Below, piece after piece: positions 43,851 to 56,350 of a stretch of 64,000 nucleotides of DNA. The position numbers and the translations under genes were made by a program. The notes below the pieces were generated by a model. It was not told the DNA's origin and did no database searches. It saw nothing but the letters and a program-made list of their open reading frames with translations. Position 1 is the first letter of the stretch; every line of letters begins with the position of its first letter. The stretch is from Saccharina japonica (Eukaryota > Sar > Phaeophyceae > Laminariales > Laminariaceae): assembly GCA_008828725.1 (NCBI GenBank), contig MEHQ01003205.1, positions 361,755 to 425,754 of the forward strand, read 5' to 3'.

Positions 43851-46800
43851 ATCGGCAGTTGTTATCGGCAGTTGTAGTAGTCAGTTGGCGACGTAGGCAG
43901 AGGGGGCCAGTGAGTCAGATATCATACATCCAACTACCCCCCAAGGAGGGGCCTAAACATTTAAATATTTTCACGTCTTTTTGTGTTTTAGCCACTGGCA
44001 AAGCGCCCTCCTGCTGTTGCACGCTGCTTGTTGACAGAGAAGGTAGTGTATCCTGGATTTGATGGGTTTGGGGGAAAAGCCTTTGCACCATGCACCTATG
44101 ATTATACAACATTAAATGTATGAACAAATAATGTCCGGCACAGCCTACGCGCAGCAGTGTTTGTGCAGCAGGGCCACACTACTAGTATGGCGGTCGACCG
44201 GGTACTATTTGACGTATAGAAGAACGCACCACACTATATACAGGTGTTACTGAGATAGGCCCGTATTGAGAGTGTCTACTTGTACCAGGTTGTTCGTTCA
44301 ATCCGGCGTTCACCCCTGCACAAGGAACCAACCTTAAATGCCCCAAACAACGACTCGCAGTGTTCTATTTCGATGTACAGCTGTAGCGCCGGCCATGAAT
44401 ACATCTACTCCGCATATGCAGCAGCAGTGCAATATAAAGCAGGTACTACTAGGGCCGCCAGGCTAAACCGGGGTATTTGCTCGTAGAAGTGCTCCCGAGA
44501 TACAGCAGTATTGCGGGTATTGCACAGCAGTAAAAGGGTATACACCCGAAGGTATGAATAGTTGCCTCGTCTGAATACGGCAACCAAGTCCCCACTCAGC
44601 CGCAACTAAAAAACACAAAAAGCATCCGCTTGAAGTGTTCCACTGATGTAGCTGCCGGAAACGCTCCTGTTGCTGTATTGCCAAGATCCACCTGTACGAG
44701 CAAGGCTGCTGCTGCAGCTAGGTGGTAAGGAAAGGTAACACATATATACATATATACAAAGTACCACAGGTGTGTACGAGTAAAATGACACCAAATACCA
44801 GGTAAGCTGCTCATATATAATATATCGTATAGGGTGTCAAGGTATCCATAATACTGGACTGGTACGCACACTGAGGGTACCACGGCTTATGTACAACAAA
44901 CAACAGTCCGTGCAGGTCGGGACACTCAAATAGAAAATTCCAAACTATGTTACTACAGTACTGCTGTAGAGTATGGTGCTCATGCTGTTGGTCGGAAAGG
45001 TGGCACTCAGGTTTGATGTTCTTCCGAGAGCTCATGCTGTCTGGCACGTTCATCATCTAGGGCCGTCCGCCGACATAGTCGTCCTCCCAGTGTCAAACCA
45101 CGCGATATCCCCCTCCCTCACGACCTTCTTCATGCAGTGCTTATCCAGTCAAGCCTGCCGATCCCACCGCTCTTAGGGGCGCACTGATCCACCTTCGTTT
45201 GACCTCTTAGCTCCTTTGTACCACTCACACTACTGCTGCAGTCGCTTTAACTTCGCAGCTGCGGCCTATTGGTCGCAGTGCCGGCCAGCAGTATTGTACT
45301 ACTGTGGAAGCCCTTGTTTTCATCAGCGGGGGACGGGGCTCTCTATCACCCCCTGTTTTATGTTTCAAATAGCAATTATTAAGGCGTAGAGGGACCCCCG
45401 GGCGGGAGGGTCGAAGTTTAATAGTTCGACGTGAGGTGTCGAGAAAAATGTTTTCGGGCCCCCTCGACCTAGATGTTCTAAGCAGCTCAAATTGTACATA
45501 GGTTTGTTGTGAATGCTGTAATACTGCTGTTGAGTGAGGTTGCATTAAGGAGACCAGGCCCGTACGTTAATGTTTTCTGAGTCGTGGACGATAGGTGTGA
45601 CAACAGTATTGTCGAGAACAGCGGCAAGTACGCTGTTACCCTGAATATTCAACATATCTGGCCATCACTGCTGCAGCTGCTGCTCTGCTGCTGCCGCTGG
45701 TACTGTTGATGTGGTCTTGAAACCACAAACGAAACAAACTACGCCAACCGGGCCCCCCACAAACGCACGCTGCCGGCTTGTAGTTGTGTTAAACCGTGGC
45801 ATATGTTCCCTTGTCGTTGTGCAGCGGGTATATAAACAGTCAACAGTATTATATTCTTGACGAAAATACTTCCTACCAACGACAATGCTGTTTTGGTTTT
45901 GGGCTGCTGTTGATAAATAATGTATTATTTCAGATATACCGCTTGCCCATTATAGTGGTCCCTTTCATACTCCGGTTCGGTCTCAATAAAATGAACTTTC
46001 CGCAATACATGTGTGATGACAATACTCTCTCAACGCTTTGGCAGCTACGAGGTGTTTCGTCTCTGAGTCATAGATATCCGGCGTCAACTACAGTAGCAGT
46101 ACCAATGCCACCCAGACTACGTGGTATCTGTGGCCTTGTCTTTTTATATTTCCGTCCCATGCAGTCGTGATGCACACAACGCACTTAATCGCTAGTTTCT
46201 CTCTATCTGGACAATATCGCTTGTGTCCATTGTGATAATAACTGTTGCTCTCGAGTTTGTTTGTTCGAATTCGCCTGGGCTATACCTCACGACACTTTGA
46301 ACGAGTACTAAATAAAACCCAGCAACCGCCCTCACTGCCCGGGTCTATGTGCAATATCCGGATGTTTAGGTTAAAGTCATCTACATCGATATCGACCTGC
46401 GCGGTCATCGCCGCACGTAACAACTAAAGCAGTACTTGATCCAGCGCATGTACCAAATGGCTTTGTTATTCGTTTGTTCGCTTTACCACGTGCCTGCGTG
46501 CAATAACTAAGTGTATACGGTAGCTGCAAGTACAAGGGTGGGCTGGTGGGACACGGTCAGCAGACACCCCTCCCTTGAAGTTGCTGTCGTTGCGCACGTA
46601 TGTTACTGATAGGCCTTAAATCCATTCAGTGGAATACATGTGCAAGCTGACCCCGCCCCGTATGTGTAATATCAGATTCACAGGATATGTTGTGGACATG
46701 TAAGCCATGTTGGCATATACTGTAGGCCATTGTATAGTATACACCCAATGAAGAATGTACGGATCCAGCCAACCTGTCCATGCACAATATACTTACACCA

Positions 46801-49139
46801 GGCGGCAACCGGAGCGAGACCATACAGAACAAGAAAGTATCTGTCCTGCAAGATCTAGGTTGAACATTTTTTAAACCAATAGTGCGTGCGATCTCCGTTG
46901 GCTTAATTCACATTAAACCTTCGTTCCTAATCAGCTCCATCAGTACACCTAGTGTCCGTTCTCATCAATGTTTTGCAGAGATACGCAAGTTATGTGGTGA
47001 TGCAATGTAAGATAAGGAGAAATTCAACCTCAAATAGTCGCAAACTAGTCAAGGTAGAGCAAATGAAATGCTCACAACACAAGCCAGACAAGAAGTGCTA
47101 CCATCATAGAAGTAGCACTTTTTGTCTCAATTATTTTCTGAATGACGAAGCTCCTGATACCATAACCGTCCGAATGACATTCTTGTTTGGAAACCTGACA
47201 TTTTATGTGCCTAGGCCGTGCCATCAGGTACCATTTATTTATTTCTGGTACCATCAGGTTTTTAGGTGGGGTAGAGAAGTCCTCATGCAAGGCGCGTCAG
47301 GACAGAAATGGAGTGCCGCCACCGTATTATTTGTTTATACTAGGGCTGAGATCGCGAAGAAGGCGTGAAAAACGAAAAAACGGAAGAACCCCCTAGATCG
47401 TTATTCGTGTGTTATGTAGATGGCGTCATATCAAGATCGATTGGACCGAGCTAATGCTGGAAATATTGCCAAACGTAGATGTGTCAGGGCGAAGGACCGG
47501 TTGCAACTACGATTACCTAGATTGTGTGTTTAGCCCACTGTACCGAATTGTAGACGCCTGTCCTCTGCCAGCGTTTAAGAGGGATGCACTTTCAAAGCAC
47601 GCCTCCCTGGGTCCTTCGTAGGTCTCTTGTCACATACGTCGTTTAGCGTACCATTGTCTACGCCGACCGCACCACGCGTTCTACGCAGCTCATCCCGATA
47701 TCGCTAGTAAAAATGGAACAGCACCAGGCACAGACCATTTATTTTTTTGTTGTTTTTCGTTACAGCAGTTTACACCGGCACGTACCTGCGTTAACTTTAT
47801 TTGTTCAGCTCGTGATCGGCGGTACCGGCGTTGGCTAGACGGAAGTCGTTTGAGGACACATCCGACCCAGATATATGTCGTCGTTGATTTTGTATTCAAT
47901 CAAAAGGCCTCAATACGAGTATTTGAAGACCTTGTCGACGCTGACCTCGGCTGGCGACTATAAATAATACCAGCTCGCCTGGAAAAGCGGTGGCCTGGCA
48001 GGACACTTCCGTGCAAGAAGAACGGCGGTTCTTTCTTAGCACCGGCCGAAAACATTATACCCCCTTGATATGACCCCGGGCATGCATCAGTACCCATTGT
48101 AACCGCTTCTGAGGCCTCGACGGACCTATATTCATTATTGCAAACGTCCGCTCGTGATGTGGGCTGTACCGAACGTAATTAGTGTCACCCATACTTCGCG
48201 CGAGTGCGAGTTAGACCAAGAAGTTCATTCACCGATCCCTCTTCTCTTTTCACGAACAAAACCCGCTTTATTTACCTTGCAGCGTTAGTCGCCAACACCG
48301 TAGCGTGGTTAGTTCTACAACCTTTATTAAGAGGAAAACGCTCGACTGCACCCTTATCAGACCAATTCATTCGGAGACTCCACCCTTATATACAGGTAAT
48401 GTTCGGCCTAACAAAATATATCAAGGATGCGTGTTACGGCTGAATCAAGTGCGAACCTCAGGCGTTATCGTCAAAATGACAAATTGTTCGAACGTCGCTC
48501 GCGAACGTCGACCGCAAAGGCTAACAACGCCACAAACCAGGGGATGGATCACTTTTATCCCGTCCTGAATTGCATGTATATATATATTCTTCGCATGTTG
48601 GCTACAGCAAGCACAACCAAAACAATTATGACGGGGGTTTATGGTGGATTTTCCCTCTGGGGGTCAATAGGCAAAAAATGTGAACGTCTTTTTTTATCGC
48701 TACGTAATGTATTCTCGATATACGAACGCGGAAGAACGTGCAACGCGTAACACGCCCCCCTGAAACATATGCCGAGCTCTCAAGAGTTTTACCAGGTATT
48801 CCCTTGAAAAACCTTCTGTGTCCATCTGTCTGGTCTCCGCCATCGTATTGATTATAGTGCAAAGGTTTATATTTGGCACGTTTGGAAAATAGCTGTGGAG
48901 ATCACAGCGGCATGATGGGGTCTTGGATGTCGTCGCTCACGATCTCCAGATCAGAATGATCGCATACTCCCTAACAACGGTACAGCCTGGTATGTAAATT
49001 TGTCGGGAATATTCGGGATGTATGTGTACGTGTATATGCGCCCTTTATTCGCGTGTTGTATGATAAAACGTTTGATTGATGGGATGGCATCGATTATAAA
49101 GCTGGTCGGGCGTCTATCGCCAGTCATTGGCCCCAGGCG

Positions 49140-49207
49140 GCAGTAGTAGCGCCAGTAGTAGTAGTAGTAGTAGTAGTATTAGCAGTATTAGTAGTAGTAG
49201 TAGCGCC

Positions 49208-49292
<85 letters not shown>

Positions 49293-49315
49293 ATAGTGGT
49301 AGTAATAGTATGTTG
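49140..49315 (+). repeat. AGT trinucleotide microsatellite, U2 copy
   Basis: Homolog of 8337-8479, here longer and interrupted by AGCGCC (49147, 49202). Spurious poly-Ser and poly-Thr frames. Confidence 0.95.
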
Positions 49316-49419
49316 GTAGGAGAGCGACAACACCACGAGCATTGTTCTTCGTCGTATCATGCTGCCGCCGTTTCTACTACTGCGGCAGTTACATTTAGAG
49401 CTTATGGGTGTGCTGACGG

Positions 49420-49880
49420 TGTGCTGCTGATGGTGGTGCTACTGATGTATGCGACTTTCTACCGGCATGCGCCTGTCCATCCTATGAATCAACGTACGTG
49501 TATCGGCTTCGCGCAACTCCCGCTCTCCACAAGACGAGTTATGTGCCTGTCATCCGGTGCGTCTGATATTATAATACGATGTTTACCCAAAGGCCGGGGG
49601 TTGACCCGTTCTTCCGTTGGACTTGCTACACGTCCATATTTATGGTTTGTCGGAATGCCCTTCCGGCGTGGGCCAAGCAAAAAACGTTGTACCATACCAA
49701 TGCACAATACCGCGTCGTTTTTAATTGTCGTATTGATGTTCCTACACTAATGCGCATACAAGGTGTGTAATTGATGAACATCGACCTTGTACTCCATCAA
49801 CATTGCCCCAGATTTCACGCCGCTGCTCAGTCGCTGTTTTCTCGGCTGCGCTTGCTGAACCAAGTCATGAATAGTCAACC
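49420..49880 (-). pseudogene. Decayed unrecognised gene, U2 copy (minus strand)
   Basis: Partner of 8580-9090. The minus-strand frame reads LTIHDLVQQ, RLSSGVKS, EYKVDVHQLH, then a TAG, then INTTIKNDAVLCIGMVQ, GPRRKGIP, PRPLGKH and DAPDDRHITRLVE. The frame is the same on both sides of the TAG, so one nonsense change separates two open halves here, while U1 has a frameshift in the same area. Confidence 0.28.
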
Positions 49881-50989
49881 GGGACTGTCATGGGTTGTCG
49901 TCGAAACACCCTAGACAAGCACGTCCACCTACCGAATACACTGTATGCACAGGCTTGCGGGGGCACCGGTGACTGGTTGCTGTGCGATTAAATGAGTGTC
50001 ATGACGGGTGAAGTGCCAATCCATTCTCCGTCTAAGTCTAGTAGCTACAAGTAGAATACGGAATACATGTGGCACATATATTATACAATATCTAGGCCCC
50101 TTGCTTTCCACACCTATCTCTGTCCCTGTCAATGATCGATCACGGATTCAGTCTATGCTGCGCACTGTTGTTGAGTGGGTGATCAGTAGCGCACGACCCG
50201 AACGGTCCGATGCCCCGAAGTCAAACAAACTTTAGGGGAAGTTTGGTCCTTGTACTAAACAACATTCCATTGATGCTTCACCTACAGAATACTTCAGACG
50301 ATGTAAAAGTGTTCAATAACCCGTCACAGGTTTGAGTGGCCACCAGTGCGATCGCCCCTACCTTTGCCGTTAACAGCTAGCCCTTTCTTCGCATCGACCA
50401 CATCATTTTGTATCGCCACTACAAGTGGTCACCTGACAGATATTTCTTGAGTCAGCTTTGTGTCCTTCTGTGATGCACGGTATAGGTTTGGTATGGGTTT
50501 TGGCAATGCATGTTTACATCGCTGCTGCTTGTTCAACCGATACTATCAACGACGCCGCATCAGACGTTTCAATATAGCACCCGTAGAAATACTTGACGGC
50601 AGACTACATGAATTTGGGAATCATTATTATACCCCCCTTGCTTTTGATGGGACAATATTTTCGGCCAGTACAAGCACATTGAATAATAACGTCGGAAGCT
50701 GAACTAGACCGGTTCCAGGTTTTTGCGCGTCTGATGCGGGACGTATAGTTGCTTGCGATAAAAAACATCAATGGCCGCTCGTACCACAGCACGTATATCA
50801 CAAGCTTGATGGTAAAGTGAAACGTTGATAAATACCATGTGTGCGCCACCCTGAAATGCGTGTTTTATTTGTTGCGTGTATTGTTCGAACTGCTGGTGTA
50901 CACAGGTCAGCTCAACGACAATTGTCTCTGGAAACCGCCTCTGCTGAGCTGCCTGAGGCATTTGACCGCTGACCAAATCTCCGGGGGAG

Positions 50990-52003
50990 ATGAGGCGTTG
51001 CAAACATGCATCGTGCACTACACGACCTAAGTATAATGTCAAGAACAGCAAAGCGGCGTACTGCAGGCAGCATGCTTCGGATGGCATGGTAAATGTTACG
51101 AGCAAACATTGCTTGTATCGTCTATGCATGAAGCAACCGACCTTCAATGCCGAGGGCAGCAACACCTCGGCCTACTGTAGACAGCATGCCTCGGACGGCA
51201 TGGTGAATATTTACGGGAGGCGGTGTTCACACGAGTTGTGCACGAAGCAACCGAGTTTCAATGTCGAGGGCACTAAATCGGCGGCGTACTGCAGCCAACA
51301 TGCTGCCGACGGCATGGTGAATGTTCACAGAAGGCCTTGTGCACACGCGTTATGCACTAAGAAACCGAATTTCAATTTCAAGGGCAGTAAAACGGCGGCG
51401 TACTGCAGCCAACATGCTGCCGACGGTATGGTGAATGTTTACAGCAGGAGTTGTTCACACGAGTTATGCACCAAGATACCGACCTTCAACGTCATGGGCA
51501 GTAAAGCGGCGTCGTACTGCAGACAACATGCTGCCGACGGCATGGTGGACCTTTGCCATATGCGGTGCTCCCATGATTTATGTACTAAGAGGCCGAGTTT
51601 CAATGTCGAGGGCAGTAAAGCGGCGGCGTACTGCAGTAAACATTCTGCCGACGGCATGGTGAACATAAGAAACAAGCGTTGCTCGCACAACTCTTGCCAC
51701 AAGTCCCCGGCATGGGGTCTGCTGACGGAAACTGCGCCAACTACATGCCTCCTGCATAGGCGCGATATATCAGGCGGCCCTGTGATTAACTTCAAGGCAA
51801 TTTGCAAGGTCGCCAATTGTAAAAAAGTGTCGCGTTGGGGACTCCGTGGGAAGCAACCTACCCACTGCCGTGACCATGGCCCTCTCGGTGGCGGCTTCGT
51901 TTGTGCTGTGGGACCCCTTCAGGTCAAGATTGGTAGCCGTCGCGTTTCCGAGGGTGCTGGAAAGGGCCGCATATTTCGCGTAAAAACTGAATGTTCGTTT
52001 TGA
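50990..52003 (+). CDS. EsV-1-7 repeat protein (gene B, intact)
   Basis: 337-aa Cys/His-rich protein with eight EsV-1-7 repeats. First Cys residues are at 4, 41, 79, 117, 155, 193 and 231 (38-residue period), then 272. Repeats 1-6 have C-x4-C-x15/16-C-x2-H plus a linker SDGMV or ADGMV. Repeat 7 (CSHNSC, WGLLTETAPTTC, H) and repeat 8 (CKVANC, SRWGLRGKQPTHC, H) form the divergent cap shared with gene C. A 41-residue tail ends VKTECSF. The start ATG lies three codons before the first Cys, as in the paralogs. No intron, signal peptide or membrane segment is seen. Duplicate of gene A, which is broken, so B is the functional candidate of the pair. The family is expanded in brown algae, and in Ectocarpus one member (IMMEDIATE UPRIGHT) acts in early development. 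Zinc binding is inferred, not shown. Confidence 0.88.
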   Translation: MRRCKHASCTTRPKYNVKNSKAAYCRQHASDGMVNVTSKHCLYRLCMKQPTFNAEGSNTSAYCRQHASDGMVNIYGRRCSHELCTKQPSFNVEGTKSAAYCSQHAADGMVNVHRRPCAHALCTKKPNFNFKGSKTAAYCSQHAADGMVNVYSRSCSHELCTKIPTFNVMGSKAASYCRQHAADGMVDLCHMRCSHDLCTKRPSFNVEGSKAAAYCSKHSADGMVNIRNKRCSHNSCHKSPAWGLLTETAPTTCLLHRRDISGGPVINFKAICKVANCKKVSRWGLRGKQPTHCRDHGPLGGGFVCAVGPLQVKIGSRRVSEGAGKGRIFRVKTECSF

Positions 52004-53674
52004 AATTGATGATTCAGAACATGACTATGATGGGTGCTATTGTTACATGCGGTAAGGCGTTTGATTACGGGCTAGTAAACGGCATCTAGAGTAGAGTTTA
52101 TCGGTTAGTTCAAGCGGAAGCCCTGATGTATGTGATTCTGGCGTATTTGATTTGGTACTTCGTATGTTTCACATGTCGGTATTAGGAGCCTCGTCACCCT
52201 TGTTTCTGGCGGGGAATTGAAAGGGACTGCTCGCATGATGCGCCAAGTTGAAATAAACCAGGTACCCATATGCGTCCAGGGTAGTGTTCACGAAGATATG
52301 CATACGGCTATCCAGCTCTCTCTCCGCCTGGCCCAAGCAATGTCGCCTTTTGAGCTGTCATCGGCAATGAAGCCCACACTTCCAGCTTGAACATTGTTCG
52401 AGATGCTCGGGTGAACAGGCACCTGTATTAACCGGTCTTCTCCAATTGTCCACCATATGACGTCACAAAGGTACCATTCGACGTGACGTCAAATATGAAG
52501 CTCGAGAAAGCCGTCCTTATTTGCCAGCATCTAGTACATAATTCGAAAAGGGATGACAAGAAATGCGTTGTGACGGAGTGGTAGTAAAGTGCCGTGTTGA
52601 CGTGGTTGACAGGAGGTTGTAATGTCACCCAGGCATCTGTCTGCTGCAACAGTAGGAAATGGAGGGTGCCGTACTTGCCGTTCCCGTTGACATGCATCAG
52701 GTACTTATGTCTGGGCAAGAGTTTAACCGGATATTCGTTACTTGCGATTTTGCGCTCGTCAAGTTTCGTGCACCGCACCACTCTCCGTAACCCTGGATGT
52801 ATTTCCTGATGAACTGCGCCGATACGATTAATTGAGGCATTGGGCGCGAATCGTATCGTGTATCAGGCGAAACGGTGTCTCATGACTATGCGTTCGGCGA
52901 GAGTCGATCATACGATTTTCAACTCTTCCTATTTGAGACCATCGTTAATTCATGCGATGGTTTGATTTCCTGCTTTCTTTTTCGGTTTCGGCTGTATGAA
53001 TTATCTCACTTCTTCATGCACAGCATTGTTCACCAACACTCGAAGTTGTTTGCGGGGGAGCGGCGTTTGTTGTCGACGGGTTTTATTGTATTTCTGGAGT
53101 CATGTTTCGGGCGAAATAATGAGCTCCTCCCTGTTTACAATAAAGGTCGTCATCGCGGCCCGCTACTTTTAATTAAATGCATTTGGCGCAACATACCTCA
53201 ATCAGCTTGGTTAGTCAAACTATAATCACATATTTGCTCAACGTGATATGTACCGCATTGATTCAAAGTTGTCTTACAAATATGCGCACGTAAACGCCAC
53301 ATTGTACAGACCTTGAAACCTAAGTCCTTGGCATGACTTCCGTTGAGCAGGTTGCACGATTATTTATTTCTAAGAACTTTCCACCAAAACGACCTAACGT
53401 GCTGGGTGCAAAATTTGCCATAGCATAGCCTTGACTCGCCATTTATATCGACCATATAGTACGTTTCTGGAACAACTCTCAGCGAAGTTTCCACAAGCTA
53501 TATAGCTGCACCCCTCAGGAGAACCAAATCTCGAACTTTTCCGTTGAAGCGTAAATGAAACGCTGGAAGTCGTGCTAACTCTGAAGATTCCGACGACTGG
53601 ATGAAAATTTTTGACAACATGTTGTAGTGCATTTACTGTAGAATCACATTAAAACGTGCAGTTAGTGTTCATGT
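52004..53674. other. Intergenic part of U2 between convergent EsV-1-7 genes
   Basis: Matches 11336-13869 in patches. The open frame at 52875-53225 (+) is not conserved in U1. Nothing else was recognised. Confidence 0.45.
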
Positions 53675-54362
53675 AGAAGTGGTCTCCGTCCGACTAGCTG
53701 TGTTTGAGAGTGTCTGCAGCAGCCGGGTTTTGGGTGCCGAAGCTATTGAAGCTCGGTTGCCCCGTGCAGCGTTCATGAGAGCAGGTTCGGTTGAACACGT
53801 CCCAACTGACATTTCCGGTATGTCCTTTGAAGAACAACCCCTTCTTGCTCCAGGCTCGATTGAAGGTCGGCAACGTCGGCCACCACTCGTTCGAGCAACG
53901 CCTGGTGTCGGTAAACACCATAGCGTCGGCTGCGTGCTGCTTAAAATACGCCGGTGTCTTGGTGCCGACGGCCTTAACCGCCGCGTGCTCTCTGCATGTG
54001 TTCTGTGAGAAAAACACGAAATGGCATCCACCATGCCACTATCCACCATGCCACTATCGCCATGTTGTTTGCAGTACAAAAGCTTTCTGTTGCCAACCAT
54101 ATTGCAGGCCGGAATCTGATGGCCAACGCCTGCTCAAAATATTGAACGTACCGTTCTCAGCATGTTGTCTGTAGTGCATTGCCCATTTGCGGCCCTTGAC
54201 GTTGCAGCTTGCTCAACTGGCGCAGGAGCCATGTGAGCAACGCCTGTGAACGACGTCTACCTTGCTTGTCTCAGCATGCTACTTGCAGTATCTCCGTATC
54301 CCGATGCCGTGGGTGTTGGAGATTGGCCGCTTTCGGCAGGATGAGTGTGAGCAACGCTTCAT
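53675..54362 (-). pseudogene. EsV-1-7 repeat gene B-prime, decayed, convergent with B
   Basis: Minus-strand relic. It opens with ATG at 54362 (MKRCSHSSC, RKRPIS, RRYCK-stop-H); the stop is TAG where CAG (Gln) is expected, the same kind of lesion as in gene A. Further repeats are visible as KTPAYFKQH, RRCSNEWW (second Cys lost) and RTCSHERC with GQPSFN, with intervening shifts. Several Cys are replaced, so metal binding would be lost. It aligns with A-prime and is closer to gene C than to gene B in the first repeat. Confidence 0.78.
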
Positions 54363-54475
54363 CCCTGTTACTGGTTGGCCCGGTTAAAGGCCGGGAAAAA
54401 TCAGTTAAGCAAGAGGACACACGAATATAGCTTTCGACTCAGCACCACGTACAGACCACGTTCGTGGAATCAACA

Positions 54476-54977
54476 AAACGAAATACCGTACTTTTATCAG
54501 GAGCCTGCCTCATGCATATTGAAGAGGTCGGGTTCAACGCAAGTGGTTGATATATCCAAACTACGGGCCGATGCGCGACTTTACGCAGTGTACACATGGC
54601 GTGCGGGTGGCCCATAGGAGACAGAGTGATGCGCTCCGGCGGGGTCACGACGACGGAACAATACGTGGCGTCTGCTGATTCACTAAGAATAAACCACTTG
54701 TCTGAAGACAAAAACAATATATATATGTGGTCAGACCTACCGTGAAGTATGTCGGACATGAGCCAGTGTAAACATAAGATGCTCTTTCGATTGCCGGAGT
54801 TATCGCTATATATAATATAAGAACCGTTTGTACTAAATATTAATATACAAGTAGTCCTTAGTGTGTGTATGTGTGTAATAACAATTAATTAATTTAGCGA
54901 AAGGGGGAGAGGAATATGGACATCAAAAACATCCATATAATGTCACTATATAATATAAGAACCGCTTTACAAAATAT
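54476..54977. other. Boundary between U2 and the V tandem duplication
   Basis: No gene. Contains a 35-bp AT-rich word repeated at 54806 and 54946 (TATATAATATAAGAACCG) and a 75-bp segment at 54846-54920 (ACAAGTAGTYSTTAGTGTGT and TGTAATAAYAATTAATTA) that recurs at 59700-59775 on the far side of V2, so the V array is flanked by direct repeats. Confidence 0.6.
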
Positions 54978-55429
54978 TAATAATGAGGAGATATTTGATG
55001 CGGAGAAGGGCGCTAGCCCTTCGAAGCATCAATAGATGCTCTTCCTAATGGGTTGGATATGTGCCCGTGGGGGTGTACCCCCCTGGTCGCGAACGGACAC
55101 AAACGGACAAAAAACAGTTCTGAAAGCTGTCACAGCGTGGCTTTATTTACCGGATTGCTTAATATTGAGGTTTGTCGTCGCTCTCTCTCTGCTCCCCGTT
55201 CGCTTGTGCTTTTTTTTGGCGCGCGACTGCGTACACTCAAGCCGATTCAGACACGCTCGGGACTGATAGAGGCCCGCTATTTGTGCCGACCGTCCTGTGC
55301 TGCTCGTGTCGAAAGCCGTGCCGAGATCGGAGAGCTAGGCGGTAGTGACTGTCATCAATAGCGCAACAGAAAGACAATAAACAGAACGAGTTCTGAAATA
55401 TGCGGGAGTCAACACTCTGCACACGATCA

Positions 55430-56350
55430 CAAACCACCGAACACCACCACCACCACCACCACGATCACAAACCACCGAACACCAACCACCACCACCACCA
55501 CCACCACCACCACTACGACCACCACCACGCCACTCCCCGCCCCACCAGCCGAAGGAGCGACTGGAAGCTGTTGTTGCTTCGTAGTAGCTGGGTGGGCGTT
55601 GGTGGGGTCTTGTTCCCGTGGTCTGGTGATGGTGGGGTGGTGACGGCGGTGATGGTGGCTTGCCTTGCGCCGTCGTCTCTCGAGAACAGTCCAGATTTGT
55701 ACCTGCAACAAAAGAAGCAACCCGGACCACCGCCACCAAACTCCACCACCACCACCACCGCTCCGCCCACAGCCGAAGAGCACTGGAAGCTGTTGTTGCT
55801 CGTAGATGCTGGTGGGCGTTGGTGGGGTCTTGTTCCTCGTGGTCTGATGATGGTGAGATGGTGAGACGGCGGTGATGGTGGCTTGCCTTGCGCTGTCGTC
55901 TCTCGAGAACAGTGTCGTCCTGAGAACGTCCAGATTTGTACCTGCAACAAAACAAGCAACGCCGCACCACCGCCACCAAACCCCACCATCATCACACACC
56001 ACCACCCACCACACCCCACCGCCACCCCCGCCCCTCCAGCCGAAGGAGCACTGGAAGCTGTTGTTGCTCGTAGTGGCTGGTGGGCGTTGGTGGGTCTTGT
56101 CTCCCGTGGTCTGTGATGGTGGGGTGGTGACGGCGGTGATGGTGGCTTGCCTTGCGCGTCGTCCTCGAGAACAGTCCAGATTTGTACCTGCAACAAAACA
56201 AGCAACCCGACCACCGCCACCAAGACCCCACTCACTCACCACCACCACCACCGCCACACCCCGCCCCTTCCAGCCGAAGGAGCACTGGAAGCTGTTGTTG
56301 CTCGTAGTGGCTGGTGGGCGTTGGTGGGGTCTTGTTCCTGTGGTCTGGTG
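55430..56350 (+). repeat. VNTR, four units of about 222-268 bp (V1)
   Basis: Unit marker CTGGAAGCTGTTGTTGCT at 55561, 55783, 56051 and 56285. Each unit also has a CCACCA tract, CCCGCCCC-CAGCCGAAG, GCTGGTGGGCGTTGGTGGG, GTGGTGACGGCGGTGAT, GAGAACAGTCCAGATTTGTA and CCTGCAACAAAA. Strong purine/pyrimidine strand asymmetry makes long open frames on the minus strand. Confidence 0.92.

Larger units (their letters stand above)
43535..54475 (+). repeat. Duplication unit U2, third and largest piece
   Basis: Collinear with 2955-15075 of U1. It keeps the intact gene B and decayed B-prime. The left border falls exactly where U1 position about 2955 would be, directly after GGGGAACCTTGTAAACCTGG. Confidence 0.85.

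Noticed and set aside
49127-49750. 207-codon plus-strand frame with a poly-Ser head
   Set aside because: The head is microsatellite. The rest is shared with U1 in the same frame, but the minus-strand reading keeps motifs at least as well, so no plus-strand gene is claimed.
55335-56257. Open frames of 214-276 codons on the minus strand
   Set aside because: Same VNTR effect as in V2; the peptide repeats follow the DNA unit, with frame changes between units.
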